In this document: positions 54,261 to 64,000 of the stretch, one piece after another
How the letters are laid out: the number at the start of each line of letters is the position of its first letter
How positions within the stretch are numbered: the stretch's first letter is position 1
The notes under the pieces: generated by a model
Told to the model about the DNA's origin: nothing
Databases searched by the model: none
The model's input: the letters and a program-made list of their open reading frames with translations, nothing else
NCBI RefSeq assembly: GCF_003586305.1
Contig: NZ_QXJI01000001.1
Coordinates: forward strand, 1,302,001 to 1,366,000
Direction: 5' to 3'
Source: Cognatilysobacter tabacisoli
Lineage (GTDB): Bacteria; Pseudomonadota; Gammaproteobacteria; Xanthomonadales; Xanthomonadaceae
Length of the DNA: 64,000 nt
Program-made: the position numbers and the translations under genes

Positions 54261-55244
54261 TCAGGGGCGGCGCGCCAGCGCCTCTTCGTCGCGGGCCTTC
54301 GGCAGCAGGTCCTGCTTGCTCGCGCCGAACCACAGCAGCAGCGGGCAGGCGACGAAGATCGTCGACACGGTGCCCAGCACGATACCGACGATCTGCGCCT
54401 CCGCCATGCCGCGCAGCGAGCCGCCGCCGTAGAGGTACAGGGCCACGACCGTCAGCAGCGCCACGAACGAGGTGATCACCGTGCGCGACAGCGTCTGGTT
54501 GATCGACTTGTTCAGCACCGTGATCGGGTCGGCGCGCATCGAGCGGAAGTTCTCGCGGACGCGGTCGAACACCACGATCGTGTCGTTGATCGAGAAGCCC
54601 ATCACCGACAGCACGCCGGCCAGCACGGTGAGGTCGAACTCGTGCCCGGTGATCGCGAACCAGCCCAGCACGATCACGACGTCATGCAGCGTGGTGAGCA
54701 CCGCGGCGATCGCGAACTTCTTCTCGAAGCGGAACGAGATGTAGATCAGGAAGCCGACGATCACGAAGATCAGCGCCCAGATGCCGTTCTGCGCCAGCTC
54801 GGCGCCGACCTGGGCGCCGACGGTCTCGCTGCGCAGCACGGTCACCGGGTCGTCCGGCGTCTGCACCGCCGATACCACCTTGCCGGTCAGCTCGCCGACC
54901 ACGTTGGCGTCGCCGGACCCGGTGGTCTTCTGCCGGATCGAGATGTCGCTGCCGGCGCCGAGGTTCTGCACCTGCGCGTTCTCGAACCCGGCGCTCGCGA
55001 GCCGGGCGCGGATGTCGTCGACCTCGACCGGACGCTGGAAGCGCAGCTCGACCAGAGCGCCGCCGGTGAAGTCCAGCGCGAAGTTGAAGGTCTGGCCTTC
55101 GGTCGCCTTGTTGCCGGGCAGCGAGTTGACGACCATCGCGCCGATCGCCACCAGCAGCAGCGCCACGGCGATGCCGAGCGACACCCAGCGCAGGCGCATG
55201 AAGTCGAACTTGCTGTCGTACGGGAAAACGTTGAAAGGCTTCAT
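54261..55244 (-). CDS. secF: Protein translocase subunit SecF
   Basis: A 327-residue inner-membrane protein with six transmembrane helices and a periplasmic P1-like domain. It begins KPFNVFPYDSKFDFMRLR, carries LDFTGGALVELRFQRPV, and ends in the RND-type ALLTVVALYLYGGGSLRG helix region. SecF with SecD uses proton motive force to pull exported proteins out of the translocon. It starts 13 bp after the secD stop. Confidence 0.96.
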   Translation of the reverse strand: MKPFNVFPYDSKFDFMRLRWVSLGIAVALLLVAIGAMVVNSLPGNKATEGQTFNFALDFTGGALVELRFQRPVEVDDIRARLASAGFENAQVQNLGAGSDISIRQKTTGSGDANVVGELTGKVVSAVQTPDDPVTVLRSETVGAQVGAELAQNGIWALIFVIVGFLIYISFRFEKKFAIAAVLTTLHDVVIVLGWFAITGHEFDLTVLAGVLSVMGFSINDTIVVFDRVRENFRSMRADPITVLNKSINQTLSRTVITSFVALLTVVALYLYGGGSLRGMAEAQIVGIVLGTVSTIFVACPLLLWFGASKQDLLPKARDEEALARRP

Positions 55245-55257
55245 CTGGGTCGTCCCG

Positions 55258-57117
55258 TCAGATCGCGATGGACTTGAGCTTGCGGCGGCGGCCGTAGATC
55301 AGCGTGGCCAGGCCGCGCGACACCGAGACGGCCGTGTACATCGAGGTCAGGATGCCGACGATCATCGCGATCGCGAAGCCCTTGACCGGGCCCTCGCCGA
55401 ACGCGACCAGCGCGATGCCGGCGAGGATCGCCGTCAGGTTGGCGTCGGCGATCGTGCCCGAGGCCTTCTCGTAGCCGGTCGCGATCGCCGCCTGCGGCGG
55501 CATGCCGGCGCGCAGCTCCTCGCGGATGCGCTCGTTGATCAGCACGTTGGCGTCGACCGACATGCCGACCGTCAGCGCGATGCCGGCCAGGCCCGGCAGG
55601 CTGAGCGTGAAGCCGAACAGCGACATCACCGCGATCAGCATCAGCAGGTTGACCAGCAGCGCCAGGCAGGTGATCAGGCCGAACATGCGGTAGTACACGA
55701 GGAAGAACGCCAGCGCGAACAGGAACGAGAACGCCACGGCCTTGAGGCCGCGCTCGATGTTCTCGGCGCCGAGGCTCGGGCCGATGATGCGCTCCTCGAT
55801 GAAGGTCATCGGCGCGGCCAGCGAGCCGGACTTCAGCAGCTTCGCGAGGTCGTCGGCCTCCTTGCGCGCCAGACCGGTGGTCTGGAACTGGCGGCCGAAC
55901 GGCTCGTTGACGTTCGCCACCGAGATCACTTCCTCGCTGATCCGCGTCGTCTGCACTTCCTTGCCGTCGACGATGCGCAGCTCCGGGATGCGCTCGATGT
56001 ACACCACCGCCATCGGCTTGCCGACGTTGTTGCTGGTGAAGTCGAACATGCGCTGGCCGGCGGCGGCGTTCAGCGTCACCGACACGGCCGGCGTGCCGCT
56101 GCGCGCGTCGGTGGCCGACTGGGCGCGCTCGACCTGATCGCCCGAGGCGATCAGGCGCTTGTTGAGGAGCACCGGGCGGCCCTGGCCGCCGTCGGGCGCA
56201 CGCTCGTAGTACAGGCGCGCCTGCGGCGGCAGCAGGCCGGTCGCGGCCGCGTCGGCGGCATTGCCCTCGACGACGGCGCGGTACTCCAGCGTCGCCGTCG
56301 CGCCGATCATGCGCTTGGCCTCGGCGGTGTCCTGCACGCCCGGCAGCTCGATCACGACGCGGTCGGCGCCCTGGCGCTGCACCACCGGCTCGGCGACGCC
56401 GAGCGCGTTGACGCGGTTGCGCAGCGTGGTGACGTTCTGGTCGATCGCCTCGAGCGCGGCGCGGTTGAGCTCGGCCTGCGGCACGCGCACGGTGACGGTG
56501 TTGCCTTCCGACAGCGCGGTCAGCGTCGGCTGCGCGGTCGCGATCAGCTGGCGCGCCTCGTCGGCGGTGCCGGCGCCGGTCAGCGTGGCGACGATCGTGT
56601 CGGCGCCGCGGCGCTCGACCGAGTCGTAGCCCACGCGCTTGTCGCGCAGCACCGAGCGCACATCCTCGGCGATGGACTCCATGCGCTTGTCCAGCGCGGC
56701 CTGCTGGTCGACCTGCATCAGGAAGCGGACGCCGCCCTGCAGGTCGAGGCCGAGCAGCATCGGCTTGGCGTACAGGCGGCTGAGCCAGTCCGGCACGGTC
56801 GAGGCAAGGTTCAGCGCGACGATGTAGTCGCTGCCCAGGGCCGGGCGCAGCGCGTCGGCGGCCTTGACCTGCACGTCCGGCGCCGCGAGGCGCACGAGCA
56901 GGTCGTCCTGTTCGATCTCGACGGCCTTGGAGGGCACCCCGGCCTTGCCCAGCACGTCGACGACGCGCGCGCGCAGCGCCTCGTCGATCGGCGCGTTGCG
57001 CGCGGCGGTGACCTGCACCGAAGGATCCTGCGGGAAGATGTTGGGCACCGCGTACAGCGCGCTCAACACCAGCACGACGAGGATGACCACGTATTTCCAA
57101 CGTGCGTAAGTCAGCAT
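55258..57117 (-). CDS. secD: Protein translocase subunit SecD
   Basis: A 619-residue protein with six transmembrane helices and a large periplasmic P1 domain. LLGLDLQGGVRFLMQVD is the conserved D1 motif, and the C-terminal ALTVGMSVDANVLINERIREE is the D5-type motif with the functional Asp. It partners SecF and YajC in the translocon. Its length matches the usual gammaproteobacterial SecD. It is the middle gene of the yajC-secD-secF run. Confidence 0.96.
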   Translation of the reverse strand: MLTYARWKYVVILVVLVLSALYAVPNIFPQDPSVQVTAARNAPIDEALRARVVDVLGKAGVPSKAVEIEQDDLLVRLAAPDVQVKAADALRPALGSDYIVALNLASTVPDWLSRLYAKPMLLGLDLQGGVRFLMQVDQQAALDKRMESIAEDVRSVLRDKRVGYDSVERRGADTIVATLTGAGTADEARQLIATAQPTLTALSEGNTVTVRVPQAELNRAALEAIDQNVTTLRNRVNALGVAEPVVQRQGADRVVIELPGVQDTAEAKRMIGATATLEYRAVVEGNAADAAATGLLPPQARLYYERAPDGGQGRPVLLNKRLIASGDQVERAQSATDARSGTPAVSVTLNAAAGQRMFDFTSNNVGKPMAVVYIERIPELRIVDGKEVQTTRISEEVISVANVNEPFGRQFQTTGLARKEADDLAKLLKSGSLAAPMTFIEERIIGPSLGAENIERGLKAVAFSFLFALAFFLVYYRMFGLITCLALLVNLLMLIAVMSLFGFTLSLPGLAGIALTVGMSVDANVLINERIREELRAGMPPQAAIATGYEKASGTIADANLTAILAGIALVAFGEGPVKGFAIAMIVGILTSMYTAVSVSRGLATLIYGRRRKLKSIAI

Positions 57118-57175
57118 GGAGAACCCCTGCGGCGGCCGTCGTGGCCGCCGTCTTGCAAGTACGGTTGGCGGCGGA

Positions 57176-57517
57176 TCAGGCCGACTTCAAGGTGCCCTTG
57201 GGCAGCACGTTGCCGATTGCGCCCTTCTGCACGCGGATGCGCACGTTGTCGGCGATCTCGACGGTGATGAAGTTCTCGCCGATGTCGGTGACCGTGCCGG
57301 CGATGCCGCCGTTGGTCAGCACTTCGTCGCCCTTGGCCAGCTTGTCGAGCATCGCGCGGTGCTCCTTCGCGCGCTTCATCTGCGGGCGGATCATCAGGAA
57401 GTACATGATGCCGATCAGCAGCACGGGGAACAGCAGCGACATGCCGAACCCGCCCTGCGGCGCGGCCGCGGCGGCCTGGGCGTGGGCGGGGGCGATGACG
57501 AGGTCGAGCAGGTTCAT
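57176..57517 (-). CDS. yajC: Preprotein translocase subunit YajC
   Basis: A 113-residue protein with one transmembrane segment (about residues 27-45, SLLFPVLLIGIMYFLMIRPQ) and a cytoplasmic RPQMKRAKEHRAML tail. The GDEVLTNGGIAGTV block is typical. It joins the SecDF holotranslocon. It lies between tgt and secD, the order seen in most gammaproteobacteria, and has a 58-bp gap before secD. Confidence 0.95.
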   Translation of the reverse strand: MNLLDLVIAPAHAQAAAAAPQGGFGMSLLFPVLLIGIMYFLMIRPQMKRAKEHRAMLDKLAKGDEVLTNGGIAGTVTDIGENFITVEIADNVRIRVQKGAIGNVLPKGTLKSA

Positions 57518-57626
57518 GTAGGCATCCTGGAGTGCGCAAATAGCGGGCGATTATGCCATGCGGCCCACCCGCGCCCGGCGGGGCCGGCCCGGGCACGCCG
57601 CGCGGCCGCGGCCGGGGTCCGGCCGG

Positions 57627-59824
<2,198 letters not shown>

Positions 59825-59948
59825 GGCGGGATTTCTTCGGGGCCGCCGCGGGCACGGACGCGGGGCGGCGGACAGGGCCGCGCATTGTAGGCCGACCGGC
59901 GCCCCGGCCCGGACGCGCGCGCCGCCTGACCCGGGCGGAGCCGGCCCC

Positions 59949-60380
59949 CTAGCGCTCGAACTTGGCCGACAGGATGATCGAGGTCGTGGTCCGCTCGACC
60001 CCGTCGAGCGCGCCGATCGCGTCGGTCAGCGCGTCCATGTCGGCGACCGACGGCACCACCGCCAGCGCGACCAGGTCGAAGGCGCCGCTGACCGAATGCA
60101 GCGAGCGCAGCGCCGGCATCGCCCGCAGCGCCTCGACCACCGCCGGCATCTGCTTGGGCAGCACCGTGACCAGCAGGTGGGCGCGGATGTGGCCGCGCTC
60201 GGCCGCCTCGTTGACCCGGACCGTGTAGCCGGCGATCACGCCTTGGCGCTCGAGCCGTTCGATCCGGCTCTGCACCGTGGTCCGCGACAGCCCGAGCCGC
60301 CGGGCGATCTCGGCGGTCGAGGCCCGCGCGTCCTCGCGCAGGACGCTGAGCAGCTGCTGGTCGACGTCGGTGATCTTCAT
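59949..60380 (-). CDS. Lrp/AsnC family transcriptional regulator
   Basis: A 143-residue regulator. A winged helix-turn-helix is in the first 50 residues (DARASTAEIARRLGLSRTTVQSRIERLERQGVI), and a RAM (ligand-binding) domain follows, HSVSGAFDLVALAVVPSVADMD. Such proteins bind amino acids and act on neighbouring amino-acid genes. It is divergent from the class III aminotransferase gene, its likely target, with a repeat cluster between them. Confidence 0.92.
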   Translation of the reverse strand: MKITDVDQQLLSVLREDARASTAEIARRLGLSRTTVQSRIERLERQGVIAGYTVRVNEAAERGHIRAHLLVTVLPKQMPAVVEALRAMPALRSLHSVSGAFDLVALAVVPSVADMDALTDAIGALDGVERTTTSIILSAKFER

Positions 60381-60410
60381 CGGCAGGGTTCCGGGACGGA
60401 TCGACGCACG

Positions 60411-60449
60411 ATTTCGTCGATCTGCCGAAATATAGGCGAATTTCGTCGA
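60411..60449. promoter_or_regulatory. Repeat cluster, candidate Lrp operator
   Basis: ATTTCGTCGA occurs twice on the plus strand (60411-60420 and 60440-60449), 29 bp apart, in an AT-rich patch. Inverted partners are present: ATTTCG (60411-60416) with CGAAAT (60426-60431), and GAAAT (60427-60431) with ATTTC (60440-60444). Spacing near three helical turns fits the multimeric binding of Lrp-type regulators. It lies 31 bp upstream of the lrp start. Confidence 0.5.
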
Positions 60450-60481
60450 ATCATGGGCTACCGATCGCCGCGCCGATCCCG

Positions 60482-60487
60482 AATAAT
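60482..60487 (+). promoter_or_regulatory. -10 box of the class III aminotransferase
   Basis: AATAAT matches five of six consensus bases. It predicts a start point near 60494, about 24 bases before the ATG at 60518 that has a good ribosome-binding site. No -35 match is obvious, which would suit activator control. Confidence 0.4.
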
Positions 60488-60517
60488 GGCCGGATGCCCC
60501 AGATTCCGGAGACCCCG

Positions 60518-62017
60518 ATGGCCGCCACCGACCTGCTCGCCCCGCTTCGCGCCCACGGGGGCCGCCGCCGCACCGTCGGCCTCGACGACGCGGTCGTCGA
60601 GCGCTTCGCCGCGACCCACCCCGAGCTGGCCGAGGTCATCGCCGCCGCCGCGACCGAGTACGCACGCGTCCGCGACGAGCTGCCGGAGCTGCTCGACCTC
60701 GACGAGGACGCCCAGCTGCAGGCGGTGCAGGCCGGCTTCGTCAACTTCTACGCCGACGACGCGGTCAACCCGTACGTGGCCCTGGCCGCGCGCGGGCCGT
60801 GGATCGTCACGCTGAAGGGCGCCGTCGTCCACGACTCTGGCGGCTACGGCATGCTCGGCCTCGGCCACGCGCCGGCCGCGGTGATCGCGGCGATGGCCAA
60901 GCCGCAGGCGATGGCCAACATCATGACCCCGTCGCTGTCGCAGCTGCGCTTCGACCGCGCGCTGCGCGCGGCGCTCGGCATCACCCGCGACGGCTGCCCG
61001 TACGCGAAGTTCCTGTGCCTGAATTCCGGCTCGGAGTCGGTGTCCCTCGCCGGCCGCATCGCCGACACCAACACCAAGCTGATGACCGACCCGGGCGCGC
61101 CGCACGCCGGCCGCAAGATCCGGCGCATCGCGGTCAAGGGCAGCTTCCACGGCCGCACCGAGCTGCCGGCGATGTATTCGGACTCGTCGCGCAAGACCTA
61201 CGAGCAGCACCTGGGCAGCTACCGCTACCACGCCGACCAGCTGATCACGATCGAGCCGTACGACATCGACCAGCTGCGCAAGGCCTTCGCCGACGCCGAC
61301 GCGAACGGCTGGCACATCGAGGCGATGTTCCTCGAGCCGGTGATGGGCGAAGGCGACCCCGGCCGCAGCGTGCCTCGCGCGTTCTACGAGGCCGCGCGCC
61401 AGCTGACCCGCGACCACGGCACCCTGCTGCTGGTCGATTCGATCCAGGCCGGCCTGCGCGCGCACGGCGTGCTGTCGATCGTCGACTACGCCGGCTTCGA
61501 GGGCATCGATCCGCCGGACATGGAGACCTACTCGAAGGCGCTCAACGCCGGCCAGTACCCGCTGTCGGTGCTCGCGGTGAACCAGCGCGCCGCCGACCTC
61601 TACAAGAAGGGCCTGTACGGCAACACGATGACGACCAACCCGCGCGCGCTCGACGTCGCCTGCGCGGTGCTCGAGCAGATCACCCCCGCGCTGCGCGAGA
61701 ACATCCGCGCCCGCGGCGCCGAGGCGATCGAGAAGCTCGAGCAGCTCAAGGCCGAGCTCGGCGGGATGATCACCAAGGTCCAGGGCACCGGCCTGCTGTT
61801 CTCGTGCGAGCTGTCGCCGGAGTTCAAGTGCTACGGCACCGGCTCGACCGAGGAATGGCTGCGCGAGCACGGCATCGGCGTGATCCACGGCGGCGCGAAC
61901 TCGCTGCGCTTCACCCCGCCCTTCACGATCACCAGCGAAGAGCTCGAGCTGCTCGTGTCGATGGTCGGCCGCGCACTGCGCGAAGGCCCGCGCGCGCGGC
62001 AGGCAGCGGCCGCGTAA
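60518..62017 (+). CDS. Class III PLP-dependent aminotransferase, atypical
   Basis: A 499-residue fold-type I aminotransferase. The PLP-binding Lys is K340 ([13 protein letters not shown]) and the pyridine-nitrogen Asp is D307. Other family blocks are [27 protein letters not shown] and the late [12 protein letters not shown]. The usual DEVQTG sequence reads DSIQAG, and an N-terminal extension of about 85 helical residues precedes the core. I chose the ATG at 60518, with GGAGA 5 bases upstream, over the ATG at 60494, which would coincide with the predicted transcription start. Divergence from an Lrp regulator suggests an amino acid substrate. Confidence 0.88.
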   Translation: MAATDLLAPLRAHGGRRRTVGLDDAVVERFAATHPELAEVIAAAATEYARVRDELPELLDLDEDAQLQAVQAGFVNFYADDAVNPYVALAARGPWIVTLKGAVVHDSGGYGMLGLGHAPAAVIAAMAKPQAMANIMTPSLSQLRFDRALRAALGITRDGCPYAKFLCLNSGSESVSLAGRIADTNTKLMTDPGAPHAGRKIRRIAVKGSFHGRTELPAMYSDSSRKTYEQHLGSYRYHADQLITIEPYDIDQLRKAFADADANGWHIEAMFLEPVMGEGDPGRSVPRAFYEAARQLTRDHGTLLLVDSIQAGLRAHGVLSIVDYAGFEGIDPPDMETYSKALNAGQYPLSVLAVNQRAADLYKKGLYGNTMTTNPRALDVACAVLEQITPALRENIRARGAEAIEKLEQLKAELGGMITKVQGTGLLFSCELSPEFKCYGTGSTEEWLREHGIGVIHGGANSLRFTPPFTITSEELELLVSMVGRALREGPRARQAAAA

Positions 62018-62044
62018 GCAGCCGCCACCGCCGCACCACCGCGT

Positions 62045-62068
62045 GAAGGCCGGGGAGACCCGGCCTTC
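62045..62068 (+). terminator. Hairpin terminator after aminotransferase
   Basis: A 10-bp stem (62045-62054 with 62059-62068) closed by a GAGA tetraloop. No T-run follows, so it may be weak or protein-assisted. Confidence 0.55.
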
Positions 62069-62110
62069 GCCGTGTGCGGCGTCCGCCCGCAACCGATGTG
62101 CCGGCTTCGC

Positions 62111-62116
62111 TAGACT
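62111..62116 (+). promoter_or_regulatory. -10 box upstream of upp
   Basis: TAGACT, four of six consensus bases, 28 bp before the upp ATG. No clear -35. Confidence 0.3.
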
Positions 62117-62144
62117 CGCGGCATCTTCCGCCGGGCCCGCGCGC

Positions 62145-62780
62145 ATGAAAGTCGTCGAAGTCCGCCACCCGCTGGTCCAGCACAAGCTCGGCCTGATGCG
62201 CGTGGCCGGGATCAGCACCAAGGAGTTCCGCGAACTCGCGTCCGAGGTCGCCACCCTGCTGACGTACGAGGCCACCGCCGACCTCGAGACCGAAGCGCAC
62301 GAGGTCACCGGCTGGTCCGGCACGCCGATCACGACCCAGCGCATCAAGGGCGCCAAGGTCACCCTGGTGCCGATCCTGCGCGCGGGGCTGGGCATGCTGC
62401 CTGGCGTGCTCGAGTTGATCCCCGCGGCCAAGGTCGGCGTGGTCGGGCTGCAGCGCGACGAGGGGACGCTGCTGCCGGTCGGCTACTACGAGAAGCTGAC
62501 CGGACGCATGGTCGAGCGCACGGCGCTGATCCTCGACCCGATGCTGGCCACCGGCGGCACGCTGATCGCCACCGTCGACATGCTCAAGGCCGCCGGCTGC
62601 ACCCGCATCAAGGGCCTGTTCCTGGTCGCCGCGCCGGAGGGTCTGCGCGCGCTCGAGGCGCGGCACCCGGACGTCGAGGTCTACACCGCGTCGATCGACG
62701 AGCGGCTCAACGACGTCGGCTACATCCTGCCGGGCCTCGGCGACGCCGGCGACAAGATCTTCGGCACCAAGCACGACTGA
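62145..62780 (+). CDS. upp: Uracil phosphoribosyltransferase
   Basis: A 211-residue pyrimidine salvage enzyme joining uracil and PRPP to UMP. The start [19 protein letters not shown] and the PRPP loop [19 protein letters not shown] are typical, as is the uracil-binding C-terminal [16 protein letters not shown]. The ATG at 62145 gives normal length; the frame is open further upstream without coding character. It is convergent with the TMEM43-like gene. Confidence 0.95.
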   Translation: MKVVEVRHPLVQHKLGLMRVAGISTKEFRELASEVATLLTYEATADLETEAHEVTGWSGTPITTQRIKGAKVTLVPILRAGLGMLPGVLELIPAAKVGVVGLQRDEGTLLPVGYYEKLTGRMVERTALILDPMLATGGTLIATVDMLKAAGCTRIKGLFLVAAPEGLRALEARHPDVEVYTASIDERLNDVGYILPGLGDAGDKIFGTKHD

Positions 62781-62793
62781 CGGCGCGGCGCGC

Positions 62794-63528
62794 TCAGTGC
62801 GGCGCCGCAGCCTGCCGGCGGTGCCGGCGCTGGCGCGCGATGAACAGCGCCACCACCAGCAGCGCGATACCGGCGAACCACGGCCACAGCCGCTGGGTCG
62901 GCTCGGGCTCCGGGTCGGGTTCCGGCAGCACCACCGCGGTGGGCGCACGCGCGATCGCCTCGCTGGCCGCGCGCGTCGGCACCCACGCGCCGCCGCGCAG
63001 CGTCACGCGGCCGAGCAGCGGCGGCAGCACCAGCTCGCGCCAGGTGACGCGCAGGTCGCCGATCTGCGGATCCAGCGGATTTTCCGCGCTGCCCAGTCCG
63101 TCGCCCTCCGGTTGGAATGTCGCCGAAAGGTTGCCGGGCAGCCGCGAGAAGCTCGGGCGGAACACGCGCCACTGCCCGAGCGAGCGCAGCACCGCATCGT
63201 CGAGCGGGCGGCCGTCGAAGGTCGCATCGCGCGTCCACCAGCGCCGGCTGCGCAGCGGCACCCGCGTCGGATTCTCGTGGCCGGGGGCGAAGCCGCTCGA
63301 GTCGATCAGCGCCTCGTTCCACACCGGCACGTAGCGATCGCCGTCGCGACGCCACTGGTACATCTCGACGCGCCGCTCCAGTCCGAACGCGCGCGTGGTC
63401 ACGCGGAAATCGTCGTCCGCGACCGGCGTGCCGGGGCGCGGTTCGGCATCGGCGGCGGGCTGTTGCGCGGTCGCCGGCCACGCGGACAGCAGCGACAGCA
63501 GCAGTCCGGCGGCCGCGCGCAGGATCAC
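62794..63528 (-). CDS. TMEM43-like membrane protein
   Basis: A 244-residue protein from a GTG that overlaps the stop of the upstream gene (GTGA). It has an N-terminal hydrophobic signal ([20 protein letters not shown]), a central domain with [39 protein letters not shown] and [14 protein letters not shown], a Pro/Glu-rich linker, and a C-terminal transmembrane helix ([20 protein letters not shown]). The central pattern resembles the TMEM43 (PF07787) family, of unknown function in bacteria. It is shorter than typical members and the family call is tentative. Confidence 0.65.
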   Translation of the reverse strand: MILRAAAGLLLSLLSAWPATAQQPAADAEPRPGTPVADDDFRVTTRAFGLERRVEMYQWRRDGDRYVPVWNEALIDSSGFAPGHENPTRVPLRSRRWWTRDATFDGRPLDDAVLRSLGQWRVFRPSFSRLPGNLSATFQPEGDGLGSAENPLDPQIGDLRVTWRELVLPPLLGRVTLRGGAWVPTRAASEAIARAPTAVVLPEPDPEPEPTQRLWPWFAGIALLVVALFIARQRRHRRQAAAPH

Positions 63529-64000
63529 GCGGCCAGCGCCCGCGCGTGCAGTTCCGCCACTTCGTGCGCGGTGCCGTAGCGGCCCTTGGCGTCCACCACG
63601 ACCTGGGCCAGCGCGCAGCCCGGGTCGTGGGTAAAGAACAGATGCACGTTGCGCGCGCGCATGTCGGCGAGGAACGCCTTCTTCTCGTCGATCAGCAGCT
63701 CGGCGTTGCGGTCGTAGCCCATCGTGATCGGCACGTGCACCCACGGCCGCCCGGGGATCAGGTCGGCGCAGAACACCACGCCGCCGTGCGGCTGGCCGTC
63801 GACGGTTTCCGGCCCGACGATCTCGGCGAGCATCAGCCCCGGCGTGTGGCCGTCGCTGAAGTGGAAGCGCACCGAGTCGCCGAGGGCGGCGCAGTGCTCA
63901 CCGTCGACCAGCTCGAGCCGCCCGCTGGATTCCAGCAGCGCCGGCAATTCCGGGATGAAGCTGGCGCGGTCGCGCGCATGCGGCGCAATCGCGCGCTCCC
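63525..64000 (-). CDS. MBL-fold metallohydrolase, 3' part (5' end outside window)
   Basis: A frame open from the window edge to 63525, about 158 residues. The visible portion is the C-terminal half of a metallo-beta-lactamase fold: [21 protein letters not shown] (the GHTPG metal-His block), [19 protein letters not shown] (metal Asp in FCAD) and [15 protein letters not shown] (last metal His). The N-terminal HxHxDH part lies beyond the edge. The stop overlaps the start of the TMEM43-like gene, so the two are coupled. Confidence 0.88.
   Translation of the reverse strand, partial: ERAIAPHARDRASFIPELPALLESSGRLELVDGEHCAALGDSVRFHFSDGHTPGLMLAEIVGPETVDGQPHGGVVFCADLIPGRPWVHVPITMGYDRNAELLIDEKKAFLADMRARNVHLFFTHDPGCALAQVVVDAKGRYGTAHEVAELHARALAA

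Overview
This is a 64 kb stretch of a very GC-rich chromosome (about 70% G+C by eye). Gene content and order suggest a gammaproteobacterium of the Xanthomonadaceae/Lysobacteraceae, with a Lysobacter- or Luteimonas-like genome the best fit. The main support is the set of conserved housekeeping blocks: yhdE/maf-rng-yhdP-tldD with darP and pmbA beside them, leuS-lptE-holA-nadD-rsfS with rlmH nearby, and queA-tgt-yajC-secD-secF. This assignment is inference from gene order and protein character, not from a marker-gene search. I see no tRNA, rRNA, insertion sequence, prophage, integrase or CRISPR array.

Layout. 1-11 kb: the 3' end of an RluA-type pseudouridine synthase, a DUF4870 membrane protein, pmbA/tldE, darP/yjgA, tldD, the giant AsmA-like yhdP, rng and maf. 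11-18 kb: a SIMPL-domain protein, a short proline-rich ORF, an orphan tonB and a Tat-exported PhoX phosphatase. These plus-strand genes are interleaved with the minus-strand rlmH, rsfS, nadD, holA and lptE. 18-29 kb: leuS, a TPR-like/TylF-type methyltransferase, a secreted amidohydrolase, DUF998, a CnoX-like thioredoxin-TPR protein, a DUF4442 thioesterase-like protein, a membrane Ser/Thr kinase with a C-terminal formylglycine-enzyme-like domain, DUF502, and a YhhQ queuosine-precursor transporter. 29-44 kb: exported hydrolases (DUF885 lipoprotein and two M13 metallopeptidases), a GNAT acetyltransferase, small membrane and cupin proteins, an SBP56-like lipoprotein, the RhlE helicase and a beta-CASP metallo-hydrolase. 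44-54 kb: rhomboid protease, alkyltransferase-like protein, DUF47-Pit phosphate uptake pair, CNNM/CorC-type protein, ExoD, a PhnD-like binding protein translationally coupled to a HAMP-GGDEF-EAL enzyme, trmJ and suhB. 54-64 kb: secF-secD-yajC-tgt-queA, a divergent Lrp regulator/class III aminotransferase pair, upp, a TMEM43-like protein and a metallo-beta-lactamase-fold protein that runs off the end.

How the genes work together. Most of the window is core metabolism: ribosome maturation and translation (darP, rsfS, rlmH, rng, leuS, trmJ, rhlE), outer-membrane biogenesis (lptE, yhdP), protein export (secDF-yajC) and queuosine tRNA modification (queA, tgt, yhhQ). Accessory genes lean towards extracellular hydrolysis and phosphate scavenging. 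Pho-box-like repeats with 11-bp period precede both phoX and the DUF47-pit operon.

The most interesting leads are: (i) the overlapping PhnD-like binding protein/c-di-GMP enzyme pair, which looks like an input-output signalling module; (ii) a tandem M13 peptidase pair whose second member has lost the third zinc ligand and the substrate-binding Asn-Ala motif; (iii) the two candidate Pho boxes; (iv) a direct/inverted repeat cluster between lrp and an atypical class III aminotransferase; and (v) a methyltransferase whose reading frame continues upstream of its first ATG to a possible CTG start. I found no large defence or biosynthetic system.
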